DNA of 64,000 bases, taken from positions 1,302,001 through 1,366,000 of the forward strand of contig JAGMWG010000002.1 in NCBI GenBank assembly GCA_020744225.1. The letters are read 5' to 3'. Both the position numbers and the translations under genes were made by a program. The notes under the pieces were generated by a model, which saw nothing but the letters and a program-made list of their open reading frames with translations, ran no database searches and was not told the DNA's origin. This document shows positions 11,193 through 22,948 of the stretch, in pieces. The number at the start of each line of letters is the position of its first letter. Position 1 is the stretch's first letter. The stretch comes from Paraphoma chrysanthemicola. Taxonomy: Eukaryota; Ascomycota; Dothideomycetes; Pleosporales; Phaeosphaeriaceae.

Positions 11193-12117
11193 TCAACCCT
11201 CCTCTCGTACACCAAACAGCGTCACCCATCTTCCCATTTCCTTATTTCCACCCAACGAAATGCCTGGGATCTTCATCCTCATCAACCCACTTCCATAAAA
11301 ATACACGCCAACCTTGATCTCCGACTTCATCTTTTCCCTTCCCGCTGTCGTCTCCTTGATCGCCGTACAGCTCCTCGCCTCCGGCACCACGAACTCCGGT
11401 GCAATCATAAAAATTCGCCAATCATACTCCAGTCCCACCAGCCTCATCACGCCCACAATTTCCTTCTCTTTCGAAATGATCGCCGGATCGCGCTGCTCCT
11501 CGCCGATCTCGAGCATCCCTGTCTTCCAAGATTCGTAATGCCGTCGCTCAGCTATAGGTACGATGCGATCTGCAACTTCCATCATATCTAGGTATTTCGG
11601 TGAGTAGATGTTCCATTTGCCCTGAATTTCGCCAACGAGGATGGGTTCGCATTCTTGCACGCGGAACATGACATCGTGGGCTATCGTCTCGACGCGAGCT
11701 TCCTGCGCTTCTTCAATGGCCATTGCGGCATTGAAACCGTCTGGATCTGCCAGGCCTGGTTCCTCTTCCGAGTCTGGTGATGGCGGTGGGAACCAGTTTT
11801 TGAACACGTTTTCGAGACCTTTGCGATAGAAGTAGGGTAACTCGCCTTTTGCATATGGATCTACAGGCGCTTTATTCCCTATGCCGATTGATGATTCGCC
11901 GTCTTGGAGCGATTCTTCGAAAGTTAGGTCTATGAAGGTCGTGGTTGGTGGTTGATGCCCTGCTCTTCGCTTCCCGCCTTTGCATTTGCTCGCTTTGGGT
12001 GCGGGGGCGCCGCCTTCAATGCCAGCGTCGACTGCTGGACGTTTCCCATCTGTTGGATCTTAGTAATTGGATTGCTGACATTATGTACTTTTTTTTCTCA
12101 CTTTCATTGCGAGGCAT
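11193..12117 (-). CDS. Unknown protein, 290 residues, with a 16-nt first exon
   Basis: I do not recognise this family. The first coding exon is only 16 nt (MPRNE plus one base), followed by a 52-nt intron at 12050-12101 (gtgaga donor, actaag branch, cag acceptor) and one long exon. The start is part of the evidence: the frame of the long exon has no ATG near its beginning and runs straight back to the acceptor. The first 60 residues are basic and low in complexity (KASKCKGGKRRAG). A short acidic motif follows (FIDLTFEESLQDGE), then a folded-looking domain from LPYFYRKGLENVFKNWFPPP onward. It contains IQGKWNIYSPKYLDMM, VGLEYDWRIFMIAPEFVVPE and VGVYFYGSGLMRM. I see no membrane segment or signal peptide. 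It is probably a lineage-specific cytosolic or nuclear protein. Confidence 0.6.
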
Positions 12118-13028
12118 GTCGAGCTGTTGGAACAGCCTGTGATCGTGCGCGGAGGTCGAGGAAGTCGCGTCTGACGCGCGCTAAGAACTTTGTCGCTGAA
12201 GGAGCCGTGCGTCCTTCCTGCCACCGTCTTTTCTCCTCCCCAATCCCCATCAGAACACCTGATCGGTCCTAATTTGCAATGGAATTGTGGTTGAAGATAG
12301 ATTGCGCCAATTTTTGTTACTTGTCATGGATTTCCATCTGCTAATGTGCAGAGTTTGCAAGTTCCCATCACATCGTTTCCTCCGGCCTCTTCAACGTGCT
12401 CTTGGAAGTTCAGCTGATTTCCAGCGTCATCCCGGGTCTGCAATACTCTATGGTCATACCTCTGATTCTTTCTGCATACTGTCGACGAATCGGCCCTTGC
12501 AGAACAAGCGTAGATTCTCTTGATGTGGTTACAGTGGCAAATCATACCGCTAGATCATCCACGACTAACACCAGGGAACTTGATCGATTCCGGAGTCCAT
12601 AGAAGCGACCAGAATGGATGCTCCCGTGGATCGTCGCTGTATAGACTTGGGGGTCTCGAGAAGAAACACATTGCATCATGATGAACGTTAGCTTATTTAA
12701 AGTCGGAGGGAGTCGAAATCCGCGCATTCGATCATGCTAATGAGCTTAAATTAACCTATGAAACAGTTCAGGAGTGGCAAGAAAATAAGGTCTGTGTTCA
12801 TCAAGACGCTCATGAGGGAAAGAGAAGTCAGTAAGTAGGTTAGATAAGGTCTACGTACAGGCGAAAGGAGTTTCTGACCAAGACAAGCACTTAGAGCGCT
12901 GTGTTGGCAATAGCATGTGGTAACGACCGAGTCTATTGGAATCTGCCAACAAACGCTAAGCTACCAGCCTATCAGAGAGTTCGCTGTATAAGCAAGACGA
13001 CGATGGTAATTGCCTATCATGTGCATGA
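12118..13028. other. Intergenic region without a supportable gene
   Basis: About 0.9 kb lies between the promoter of the 290-residue gene and the 3' end of the PRISE reductase gene. Only short frames without recognisable motifs are present. Confidence 0.5.
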
Positions 13029-14360
13029 TCAGACTAACGGACGAGCGGCGTCCACCTTCATCGGCGGCAATACACCCAATTTTGTCATCTCCGTGAACAT
13101 CTCGAAGATACTTTCCAGGGTGTCCACAAACCCGCTGAACCCAAACAGTCTAACCTTGTTCATCGACAGAGTTCCAAATGGGTTCATTGTAAAGTCGCCG
13201 ATGAAAATATCCTTCAAATTGCTCTCGAAGATGTTCTTCGTCATTTGGCCATTTGACTGCTTTATGATCGTCTCCCAAGTTTCCTTCACGTCCGGCTGAG
13301 CAGCCCAATCGAGCAGCGTATACGACTGTCGAAAGGGCGTTGGTGGCCCGTATCCCAGAGGAGAGTCCTTTCCGCCTGCGAAGGTTATAGTTGTTTTAAG
13401 TTTGTCATCAGGCTCCGGCCCACGGACCTCATCAATACCATACCAGCGCGCCAACTCGCTGAAGAGACGATTCCCGCTAAGAGGGCCTCCGTCTTGGGCA
13501 TTGAAGGCTTGGTTCTTGCACTTATCCTCAAGGACAGCCCATTCGCTTAGATAGCCGGTCAGTCGAGCCGTCGAATGCGTCGCTTCATACTGCCAGGTAG
13601 TAAAGTCGCCACCAAATGCCAATGGCTCTTTTTTGAATGCTTGAACAGCGGCGTACACGCCGAATGAAAGGAATGCGTTCATCGAAGCGTGTTGGATGGC
13701 GCCGATGATAGCACAAGGATACACTATGTTCCAGCCCGTCTCGGAGTGTTCTTCGCAGTACTTGCGTAGTAGGTCTTCCTGGGCGTAGTAGAAGTTTGGC
13801 GCGAGATGTCTAGGCTGAGGATCCGACTCAACCAGAGGTGTCCGCACGCGGCCAATGTGCGCGCCGTACCTCTTGCCGCCGGTCTGCAAGAGAATACGCT
13901 TGGGCTTAATACCTGCTTGGGGCAGAGAGGCAAGGAAGTTTTGAAAAGGTGGGATGTTGGATTCGATCAAATCATCCGCCGCGCTGGAGTCCATGGCACT
14001 TTTCTCGGACTTAGGCTGAATATAGGCGTAGTAGAAGACGTAGTCGGCCTCCACTTGGGCATCTTTGAGACTCTTTGCAATCTCTTCGCTTGAAGCTGTT
14101 AGGTCCACAGACAAATGTTGGATCCGCGCACGCTGCTGGTCGTTCAAGAAGGACAGTAGCTCGTTTGAGAGTGGACTTCGCGACAGCGCATAGACGGTGG
14201 ACCAGCGGTCCGGAGTATCCAGTAGGGCACGAATGGCATGGAAGCCAGAGATGCCGGTTGCGCCACAGACGATTGCTTTCAGATTTTTGACTTCAGGGTC
14301 GAAGGTGGGCAGATTATGGTAGATGCCAGATTGGCGAAGCGGAAACTGTGAGGAGCTCAT
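13029..14360 (-). CDS. PRISE-type short-chain reductase (progesterone 5-beta-reductase/iridoid synthase-like)
   Basis: This encodes a single-exon, 443-residue NAD(P)-dependent reductase of the extended/atypical SDR group known as PRISE, which reduces activated C=C bonds of enones. The Rossmann motif is VCGATGISG at residues 31-39, followed by LSR, a typical NADPH-binding pair. The conserved lysine sits in RILLQTGGKRYG (about residue 160). The tyrosine region is NFYYAQEDLLRKY (about residue 190), as expected for PRISE instead of the classical YxxxK. The C-terminal half carries the family's substrate lid (FGGDFTTWQYEATHS, NAQDGGPLSG). The physiological substrate is unknown; fungal members occur both in secondary metabolism and alone. 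No other pathway genes flank it, so a stand-alone detoxification or metabolite role is as likely. Confidence 0.85.
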   Translation of the reverse strand: MSSSQFPLRQSGIYHNLPTFDPEVKNLKAIVCGATGISGFHAIRALLDTPDRWSTVYALSRSPLSNELLSFLNDQQRARIQHLSVDLTASSEEIAKSLKDAQVEADYVFYYAYIQPKSEKSAMDSSAADDLIESNIPPFQNFLASLPQAGIKPKRILLQTGGKRYGAHIGRVRTPLVESDPQPRHLAPNFYYAQEDLLRKYCEEHSETGWNIVYPCAIIGAIQHASMNAFLSFGVYAAVQAFKKEPLAFGGDFTTWQYEATHSTARLTGYLSEWAVLEDKCKNQAFNAQDGGPLSGNRLFSELARWYGIDEVRGPEPDDKLKTTITFAGGKDSPLGYGPPTPFRQSYTLLDWAAQPDVKETWETIIKQSNGQMTKNIFESNLKDIFIGDFTMNPFGTLSMNKVRLFGFSGFVDTLESIFEMFTEMTKLGVLPPMKVDAARPLV

Positions 14361-14608
14361 GTTGGAAAGTGCTCGCAGGATTCGGAAAGGCTATTAGTGT
14401 TGTGCTTTTCAATGAACCGGAAAATGTGGCGTCTTGTACTTCTTCAACCCATCCCAGCCGATCAATCCATCTGCTGGCAGCTGGCATACGGTGGAGTCGA
14501 GATCCTTTATCGCGGTGGAGACTTCAAAGTTTTTATAGCTGGTGATGTCAAGCACTTTCAAGCATCTTGCGCTAGTGGATTCGATGTACGAAGTTTACTG
14601 CACTAAAG

Positions 14609-14806
14609 CAGCTCCGGTGGGACGCTTAGCCTTAAAGAATCGTGTTCTGCTCTGCAACCTCAGCAGAAACTGTATATTCAAGCGCCCATAAGCGCAAGGA
14701 ACAGGGGCCAGAGCCAATTGTAAGTTAAAGCCTTGGAAACGCCCAGATCAAAAGGTGGCCTTTTGCAACGTTGTACAACTGCTGGCTAAGTGTCCCACCT
14801 AGGCAG
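14609..14806. mobile_element. MITE-like element A (non-autonomous, terminal inverted repeats)
   Basis: The left end reads CAGCTCCGGTGGGACGCTTA and the right end, reverse-complemented, reads CTGCCTAGGTGGGACACTTA. They share GGTGGGAC-CTTAGCC. The element is about 200 bases with no coding frame. The same terminal sequence recurs in element B. I could not identify a clear target-site duplication. Confidence 0.65.
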
Positions 14807-15149
14807 GTCGAGTCCTGTGTTGACTGCGAGGGTCGTGAAACATCTCCACCTGAGCGGGCTATATCGGCACCATCTCAAACCCAGATCATATAGGGAATGC
14901 TTCAAGCGCTCTTCGCTTCAGAGATAAAGTTCCGATCCCATCGCATTAGTTATTCTAGAAACGTTATTATGTCGTACAGTCTCAATGCGGGAACGTTACT
15001 GAAGCCTGTAACTCTAGGAATGTGAGCTTTATTGTCGGCGGCAACCATTTTGTGCCTAGTGACTCCCCAAACCGGCGGCGATTGGTCGTCGTCGTACTTA
15101 CATGCTCAGTAATCGAGACCCGCATACCCCGCTCTTTTGAGAAAGCTGG

Positions 15150-15260
15150 GGAAGCATGAACGAAGTGCTCCCCACTTTAACGCTCTAAGAAAATCTATCT
15201 TGTATAAGATCACTCGAAGGTCAATGCGCTGCTAGTGGGGAGCTATCCGTTCATGCTTCC
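15150..15260. mobile_element. MITE-like element C (111 bp, long inverted repeats)
   Basis: The first 27 bases and the reverse complement of the last 27 match at 24 positions: GGAAGCATGAACG, three mismatches within the next four bases, then GCTCCCCACT. The middle is about 57 bases and A/T-richer. Its termini differ from those of elements A and B, so it belongs to a second family. Confidence 0.65.
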
Positions 15261-15279
15261 TCCCTTGAACTGCACACAA

Positions 15280-15462
15280 CAGTCCCGGTGGGACACTTAG
15301 CTCCTTACGTCGCGCTTGGCTTGGTAACCGCAGCCCGAGTGGTGTATTAAACGCAGAAAGCGCCACAACAAGGGTCGTAGACAAATCGAATATTCAGCCG
15401 TACAGTCGCCGAGATCAGAACACGGTCTTGACAAGAATTGGCCTAGTGTCCCACCGGAACTG
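15280..15462. mobile_element. MITE-like element B (183 bp), same family as A
   Basis: Both ends carry the same inverted repeat: CAGTCCCGGTGGGACACTTA on the left, and CAGTTCCGGTGGGACACTAG from the reverse complement of the right end. No coding capacity is visible. The right end lies about 70 bases upstream of the ATG of the HhH-GPD gene, so the element probably overlaps that promoter. Confidence 0.75.
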
Positions 15463-15535
15463 TAAGTTGCAGTATAGTCCCTGTCCCCGGTCCACGAGAC
15501 CTGTCCCGCAACCACAAATAAACTTGATTCGTATA

Positions 15536-16585
15536 ATGAGCAGAAACACCAGATCCAAGACCAACTTCTTGGAAGCACGTCCCACCACTACATTTTCTCG
15601 AGTAGCGTCGACAACTCAATTAGCCGGTCAGGGCATTGTTCTTCGAAAACGATCCTTTGAAGAGAAGGGGATCAAGCCTGAGGTCGAGGTTGCTGTGAAA
15701 CGTGCAAAGATTGAGCCTGGGGCGGACACATCAAAGGCCTGAAAGGTCTCGCAATCGCCCACGACTACACTTCGCGCAAAGGAGGTACCTGACCACAATA
15801 AGCCTGAGGACCGCCTCGTTGAAGCGAAATGGAGAGCATGGTCCAAGCATGCTCACACCTCTCCTTTCGAAGATTTCTCCAGTCCCACCGAACAAAATTG
15901 CAGGAAAGCTTACAGCGTCCTTGAGCAGCTCCATGACGAAACCATGCGCAGGGATTTTGAGTACATCGAGGATCCCGAAAAAGGATGGCCGCATGTCATG
16001 CAAGCCCTGATCGTTGCAACACTCAGTCAAGCAACGAGTTGGAACAATGCAAAGAGGGCCTTGAAAAGCATGACAGACACGTACGGCTCACCATTCGCAT
16101 ACCAGGAGATTCTGGACGGCGGCGAAGAACAACTCAAAGACGCACTCCGGCCTGGTGGAATGCAGAACCGCAAATCGAAAATGGTCATGCAGATCTTGGT
16201 TGATGTCAAGACGCGCCATGGAAAATGGGATCTCGACCACCTTTTTACGGTGAGCGACGAAGAAGCTGTCAAGGAGCTCATCAGCTACAAAGGTGTTGGA
16301 CCGAAATCGGCGTTTTGCATCTTGAGTATATGTCTCCATAGGAAGAGCTTCGCGGTCGATACGCACATATATCGCATCACGGGTATGTGGGGTTGGAGGC
16401 CGGCTAGCGCATCAAGAGAGATGGCACAGGCGCATCTTGACGCTAGAATTCCGGATGAGCTGAAGCTTTCGATGCATAATCTGCTGATTGTGCATGGCCG
16501 CACTTGTCCGGTTTGTCGAGGCAACGGCAACGCGAAGTCAAGATGCGAGTTCCAGGCGCTGCTGGAGAAAGGCGGCTGTGTATAG
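15536..16585 (+). CDS. HhH-GPD base-excision DNA glycosylase, with an in-frame TGA near the N-terminus
   Basis: The domain is an endonuclease III-like helix-hairpin-helix glycosylase, which removes damaged bases in the nucleus. The hairpin is ISYKGVGPKSAFCIL, with the lysine position of bifunctional enzymes. The catalytic aspartate lies in FAVDTHIYRI. Cysteines CPVC and a third follow near the end, where Fe-S enzymes of the family have their cluster, but a full four-cysteine set is not evident. The frame from ATG 15536 runs 68 codons (MSRNTRSKTN..., basic, nuclear-type) to a TGA at 15740-15742. It then continues open in the same frame through the whole domain to 16585. Either the TGA lies in an intron (best candidate 15695-15802, weak signals), or translation starts at the ATG at 15944 (213 residues), or the gene is newly damaged. 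Confidence 0.65.
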
Positions 16586-18025
16586 ATTTACCAGCCAGGT
16601 AAGCTCAGATAAGTAGTTGGAGAATTGGATCATATAGAAGTATCAATACATGTATGTTCGGATGATGTGACGCCCAGTTCCAACATATATACGTTATTGG
16701 GGAAGGCATTAATCAAATATGATGTGCTTGTTTGCCGTTAGCACGGTAGAATATAGAAGGCAGAAACGATCGGGTGTGGCTCACGCGTTTCAGCGCTTGT
16801 GGTTCGGGAAATACCATCGGGTTGGGCTTCACAGCTTTCGTCACCTCATTTTTCCCTTATGGGCATAGCGAGATAATCACCACGGCCTTGGATCGCAAAC
16901 GGTGTCTTTCTGGATGCGAGGACGAGGGCATAAAGAGGGTGCGCCAGGAAACAGACATCGAGAGCTCCACGCGTGAAAATGAGACGCTCCAGGAGCATAA
17001 TACATGAGGCCTAACATGCTCAAAGAGTATGGTACGGATACCTATTTCCCGAAAGTGATCACTCTATTCCAACGATGGGTACAGGAGACAACACAGAACC
17101 AGCGATTTCAGAACCAGCGATTTCAGAATAAGTGGACATGCGTGCCCTTTTCGAGAGAAATTCACGGGCCACATTGCCGAAATTCGTGGCTGGACGAAGC
17201 TCGTCTTGGCATCGTGATGCTTGACGCCATCATGACAGAAAATGCAAAAAAGGACAGTCAGGCGTTCTACTCGTGCTTACTTTCGCATTTCGCGCCCCTC
17301 TGTGGAATTCGAGCCTCAGTGAAGCACACCTTGGCGTTGTAAAGTTTGACGCGATCATATCGCAAGGAGATTAGGCGTCCAAAACTCGTCCTCGTACTCG
17401 CACTTTTCACACGCATAGGGACAAGCGAATCTGATCCCAGCCATTGCGCGAAAGATGAACATTGAAGCCTTCTGTGATTATCAAAGCTTTGTTCCTGTAA
17501 TGAGGGTACGGACGCAAACAAGTCAAGACCGCTTTGTTCGTGGCTAAGTATGCATCCCTGCAATGCAGATGTGAAGGCGTACGGAAGCATCCACACGCTT
17601 TCGGCGATTCGCTTCCCACGGGCGCCTAGCGGAAGCCAGAAGTGGGTCAGATCTAAGGAGATTTCGACGGATATCTCGCGGCGATCGGGCTACAGGGGGA
17701 GTATCCACGCGAGGGCGGCGTTTCGCCGGCGCGAGTACCGACCCTACATTGGCAATGACATCAACACTACAACACGAATCGAAAGTTGCGCTATGAGGTA
17801 TCAACGCGGCCCAAAAAACAATGGCTGGTTCAACAGTAAGACACGCGCAAACTTGCGCTATACTTTCAATTATATACTGCTTTCCGGACCCCCCATTTTT
17901 AGTCCGCGACAATCGCGTGAAGGGTTACAGTCCATTTTTGGACAACGCGTTGATACTTCACAGGGTAATGTTGCCGTCACGGCTCTACTTACGGTTGCTG
18001 ATTTGTGATACAGTGAGCCGTCAGC
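16586..18025. other. Intergenic/promoter region of the ABC transporter
   Basis: About 1.4 kb. Two adjacent plus-strand frames (16774-17007 and 17004-17342) lack family signals. A 15-base unit (aaccagcgatttcag) is repeated twice in tandem at about 17098-17127. Most of the region is presumably the promoter of the drug pump. Confidence 0.45.
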
Positions 18026-21000
18026 ATGGCTTCCAGCGAACGACCCACTCCATTGGATTCCGAGATCCCTGGTGGATGGATAGAAACACCTGCAAATCCT
18101 AGTCGACAGGAGTCGTACATTGGGTCACAATATAATACCGAAGATGTCTCCACCCCGCGTGCATCAGACACGAACCACACGACGTTTATCTCGAATGCAT
18201 ATCAGACCAACAGTGAGGGCTACTCCGGCCAAGGGGAGGGTTTGTTTTCGGACTCGACTCATAGCACAGCAGTGCCCTCGCCAGAAAGCGCCCCTACTCC
18301 CGAGGCCAATGCCCAATATGGCTCGCACACTATAGAGGTTCCAGTGGACCGTGATGCGCCCAAGGCCACGAGCATAATTGCCCCCGTTGATCAGGTCACT
18401 AGACAAGAAGATGTCGCAACCGAGCCAGAAGTGAAGCTTGAGGCTGTCGATACCGACTCGTCTTACTCTGACAATGAGCGAGGAGAGGGTATCGCTGCCA
18501 TCAAACCTGCCGAATCTGCTTCAAAGAGACCGCGATTACAATCAAGAAGCTCAAAGCCGATGACTGAAGACGATCTCTTCCGTGTTTTATCACGGCGACG
18601 GACAAGCCAGGGGGGTGGATTGAGCAAAACCAATACAAATGCGACTGGACGCAGTCAAGAAGAAGATGACGAGATCAACAACCTCATGTCGAAGATGTTT
18701 GGACGAACGCGACAAGAGTCATCTGAAGAGGAAAAGACACGCCACCATGGTGTGATCTTCAAACATCTCACCGTGAAAGGCATGGGTATTGGAGCGGCTT
18801 TGCAGCCGTCCGTTGGAGACTTCTTCCTCGATCCTTTTAGATTCGGCAAAAACCTCATCACAAAAGGCCCCAAGAAGGCCGCTGGGAAGCCACCTGTGCG
18901 CACTCTGCTCGACGACTTTTCTGGATGCATTAAGAGCGGCGAAATGCTGTTGGTGCTCGGACGTCCCGGCGCTGGCTGCTCGACATTCCTGAAGATGATC
19001 GGAAATCAGAGATTTGGTTTTGAGGACATCTCTGGTGATGTTGCCTATGGCGGGACTGACGCAGAGGAGATGCGAAAAAAGTTCCGATCGGAGGTCCTGT
19101 ATAACCCCGAAGACGACCTACACTACGCTACTCTCAAGGTCAAAGAGACCCTCAAATTTGCCCTCAAGACTCGAACGCCGGGAAAAGAGTCGCGTAACGA
19201 AGGCGAAAGCCGCAAGACCTATGTGCAGGAGTTCCTGCGCGTTGTCACGAAGCTCTTCTGGATTGAGCACACCATGAACACCAAAGTCGGCAATGAGCTG
19301 ATTCGTGGTGTTTCTGGTGGTGAGAAGAAACGCGTGTCTATTGCTGAAGCAATGATTACCAAGGCGTCGGTTCAGGCTTGGGACAATTCTACTCGCGGCC
19401 TTGACGCCAGTACTGCCCTCGAATACGTTCAGAGTCTGCGTTCGCTGACAAATATGGCTCAAATATCGACTACAGTGGCGCTTTACCAGGCTGGAGAGAG
19501 CTTGTACGACCTCTTCGACAAGGTGCTACTCATACACGAGGGCCGATGCTGCTACTTTGGCCCTGCTGACAAGGCCGCTGCGTACTTCAGGGACCTTGGC
19601 TTCAATCGTCCCGAGCGATGGACGACTGCCGACTTCCTGACGTCGACCACGGACGAGCACGAACGTCAAATTCGTGAAGGTTACGAGGATCGTGTCCCGA
19701 GGACTGGAGCGCAATTTGGCAAGGCGTTCGCTGATAGCGAACAAGCTCAAGAGAACCTTGCCGAGATTGAAGAGTATGAGAAGGAAACACAGAGGCAAGC
19801 TGAAGAGCGTCGCGAAGCACGCACCAAGGCCACCAAGAAGAAGAACTATACCCTCTCATTCCCTGCACAAGTGATGGCTTGCACAAGACGACAAGCCCTT
19901 GTCATGATCGGAGACCCACAGTCGTTGGTCGGCAAATGGGGAGGCATTCTATTCCAAGCCCTCATTGTTGGCTCGCTGTTCTACAATCTGCCACCGACTG
20001 CTGCTGGAGCATTTCCGCGAGGCGGTGTCATCTTCTTCATGCTTCTCTTCAATGCCTTGCTCGCCTTGGCAGAGCTGACTGCGGCTTTCGAGAGCCGACC
20101 CATCCTGTTGAAGCACAAGAGCTTCTCGTTCTACCGACCCGCTGCATACGCCATCGCCCAGACTGTCGTCGACATTCCACTAGTGCTTGTGCAAGTTTTC
20201 ATATTCGATATCGTCGTGTACTTCATGGCCAACCTGCAGCGCACAGCTTCGCAATTCTTCATCTCATTGTTGTTCCTTTGGATCATCACGATGACCATGT
20301 ATGCGTTCTTCCGAGCCATCGGCGCACTCGTTGGTTCGCTCGACGTCGCAACCAGGATCACGGGAGTTGCGATCCAAGCGCTCGTCGTCTACACCGGCTA
20401 TTTGATCCCTCCGTCCAAGATGCATCCATGGTTTTCTTGGCTGCGCTGGATCAACCCAATCCAATATGGCTTCGAGGGTCTCTTAGCTAACGAGTTTTCT
20501 GGGCTGGAAATTCAGTGCAACCCTCCATACATTGTACCGCAGATTCCTGGCGCACAGGAGCAGTATCAGTCTTGTGCACTACAAGGAAATCAGCCGGGTT
20601 CGTTGGTGGTACTGGGTGATGACTACCTTCAAGTCGCTTTCCAGTATTCTCGATCACATCTGTGGCGCAATTTCGGTTTTATCTGCGCCTTTTTCATCTT
20701 TTTTGTAGCACTTACAGCTTTTGGTATGGAGATACAAAAACCCAACAAAGGCGGTGGTGCGGTCACAATCTATAAGCGCGGCCAGGTGCCCAAGACTGTC
20801 GAAAAGGAGATGGAAACCAAGACTCTGCCTAGCGACGAGGAGAACGGTAAGACCGAGCCGGTCTCGGAAAAAGAATCTTCCAGCGACAACGATGAGCAGA
20901 AGGTAGAAGGTGTGGCCAAGAACGAAACGATCTTTACCTTTCAGAACATCAATTATACCATTCCATACGAGAAGGGCGAGCGTACATTGCTAGATGGAGT

Positions 21001-22948
21001 ACAAGGCTTTGTGCGCCCAGGACAGCTCACCGCCCTCATGGGAGCCTCAGGTGCCGGAAAGACTACTCTGCTCAACACTCTCGCTCAGCGTATCAACTTT
21101 GGTGTAGTCAGGGGTGACTTCCTTGTTGATGGCAAGACTCTTCCGTCGTCGTTCCAGCGCTCGACAGGCTTCGCTGAACAGATGGACGTGCACGAGTCGA
21201 CTGCTACCGTACGAGAGGCTCTGCAATTTTCAGCACGTCTCCGACAGCCCAAAGAGACCCCTCTGGAGGAGAAATACGCCTATGTTGAGACCATTATTGA
21301 TCTTCTAGAGATGCGAAGTATTGCAGGAGCCGCTATCGGTGTCAGCGGCAACGGCTTGAATCAAGAGCAGCGTAAGCGCCTCACTATCGGCGTGGAGCTT
21401 GCTAGTAAGCCAGAGCTGCTCTTGTTTTTGGATGAGCCTACCTCTGGTCTCGACTCCGGTGCCGCATTCAATATCGTCCGCTTCTTGCGGAAGCTCGCAG
21501 ATGCCGGCCAAGCCATCCTTTGTACCATCCATCAGCCGAGTGCTGTCCTCTTCGAACACTTTGACCAGCTTCTACTGCTCAAGTCTGGTGGCCGCACTGC
21601 CTACTTTGGTGAACTAGGTCACGACTCCCAGACCATGATCGAGTACTTCCAACGAAACGGCGCGAAGAAGTGCCCGCCAAAGGAGAATCCAGCGGAATAC
21701 ATGCTCGAAGCTATAGGTGCCGGCAATCCTGACTACAAAGGCCAAGACTGGGGCGACGTCTGGCAGAAGAGTGAGGAAAACGGGAAACTTGGCAATGAGA
21801 TTCAGGATATCATCAAGAAACGACGCGACGCCGGCAAGAACAAGGAGGCCACAGACGACCGACAATACGCCATGCCCTACCCCCAGCAATGGCTTGCTGT
21901 GGTCCGAAGATCGTTTGTCGCTATCTGGCGCGACCCAGAGTATGTTTTGGGTGTCATGATGTTGCACGTCTTCACTGGTCTATTCAATGGCTTCACTTTC
22001 TGGAATCTGGGTCAGTCGCAGATCGATATGCAGTCTCGCCTGTTTTCCATCTTCATGACTCTTACCATCTCACCACCATTGATCCAGCAGCTTCAGCCGC
22101 GCTTTATCAACATGCGTTCGATTTACGAGTCGCGTGAAGGCAGTGCTAAAATCTACTCGTGGACTGCCATGGTTTGGGGTACCATACTCAGCGAAGTCCC
22201 GTATCGACTCATCTCAGGCACAATCTACTTCGCGTGCTGGTACCTGCCGCCAAACTTTCCTCGCGATACATACACGGCTGCAAGCGTGTGGCTGTTCATG
22301 ATGCAGTTCGAGATGTTCTACCTCGGCTTTGGTCAAGCGATTGCCGCATTCAGTCCCAATGAGTTACTTGCGTCGCTGCTGGTACCCCTATTCTTCACGT
22401 TCATCGTTTCCTTCTGCGGTGTGGTCGTTCCATATGCTGGCTTGATCACCTTCTGGCGCGTATGGATGTTCTGGCTCACGCCCTTTAAGTACCTTCTTGA
22501 AGGTTTCCTCGCGCTTCTTGTGCAAGGACAAGAAATCAGGTGTGAGACAAGCGAGCTTGCGATCTTCCCGCCTCCGCCAGGGCAATCATGCCAGCAGTAC
22601 GCCGGACAGTTCGCGCAACAAAGCGGCGGCTACATCCAAGAGCAACCCGGTGGAAATTGTGGCTTTTGTCAATTTGCGACAGGCGACGCGTTCGCAGCGT
22701 CGTTTAACGTGTTCCCGCAATACATCTGGCGCGACTTTGGTACGACATATAACCCTTCTAAACTCGGATCCTGCTAACTGTATTCTCCAGGCATCATGTG
22801 GGCGTATATTCTCTTCAATTTCGCGGTCGTCTTCATTTGCACATGGCTATATCTCGGTGGTTTGCGGAAGATCAAGAACGCATTCAGTCCTGCGGCACGG
22901 AAACAGAAGAAGGAGAATAAGAGAAAGCAACAAGGCGATGCCGTGTGA
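18026..22948 (+). CDS. PDR-type ABC transporter (ABC-G full transporter, multidrug efflux)
   Basis: This is a plasma-membrane drug-efflux pump of the pleiotropic drug resistance subfamily with (NBD-TMD)x2 order, 1623 residues. A polar N-terminal extension covers about 1-240. NBD1 has the degenerate Walker A GRPGAGCST (about residue 312, Cys for Lys) and signature VSGGEKKRVS (about 430). TMD1 follows at about 630-900. NBD2 has a canonical Walker A GASGAGKTT (about 1006), the altered signature LNQEQRKRLT and Walker B LLLFLDEPTSGLDSG. TMD2 completes the order. The asymmetry of the two NBDs is normal for fungal PDR pumps. The main exon would stop at 22777, but a 51-nt intron at 22740-22790 (gctaac branch, ccag acceptor) restores the last helix (IMWAYILFNFAVVF) and a Lys-rich tail. 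Substrates cannot be inferred. Confidence 0.95.

Larger units (their letters stand above)
14361..15535. other. Intergenic region with three inverted-repeat elements
   Basis: This 1.2 kb spacer is largely occupied by MITE-like elements (listed separately) between the start of the PRISE gene and the start of the HhH-GPD gene. I see no coding potential. Confidence 0.6.

Noticed and set aside
16774..17342. Two adjacent plus-strand frames before the ABC transporter
   Set aside because: No motifs; a tandem 15-base repeat accounts for part of one frame.
18958..19330. Degenerate Walker A (Cys for Lys) in NBD1 of the ABC pump
   Set aside because: This looks like damage but is normal for fungal PDR transporters.
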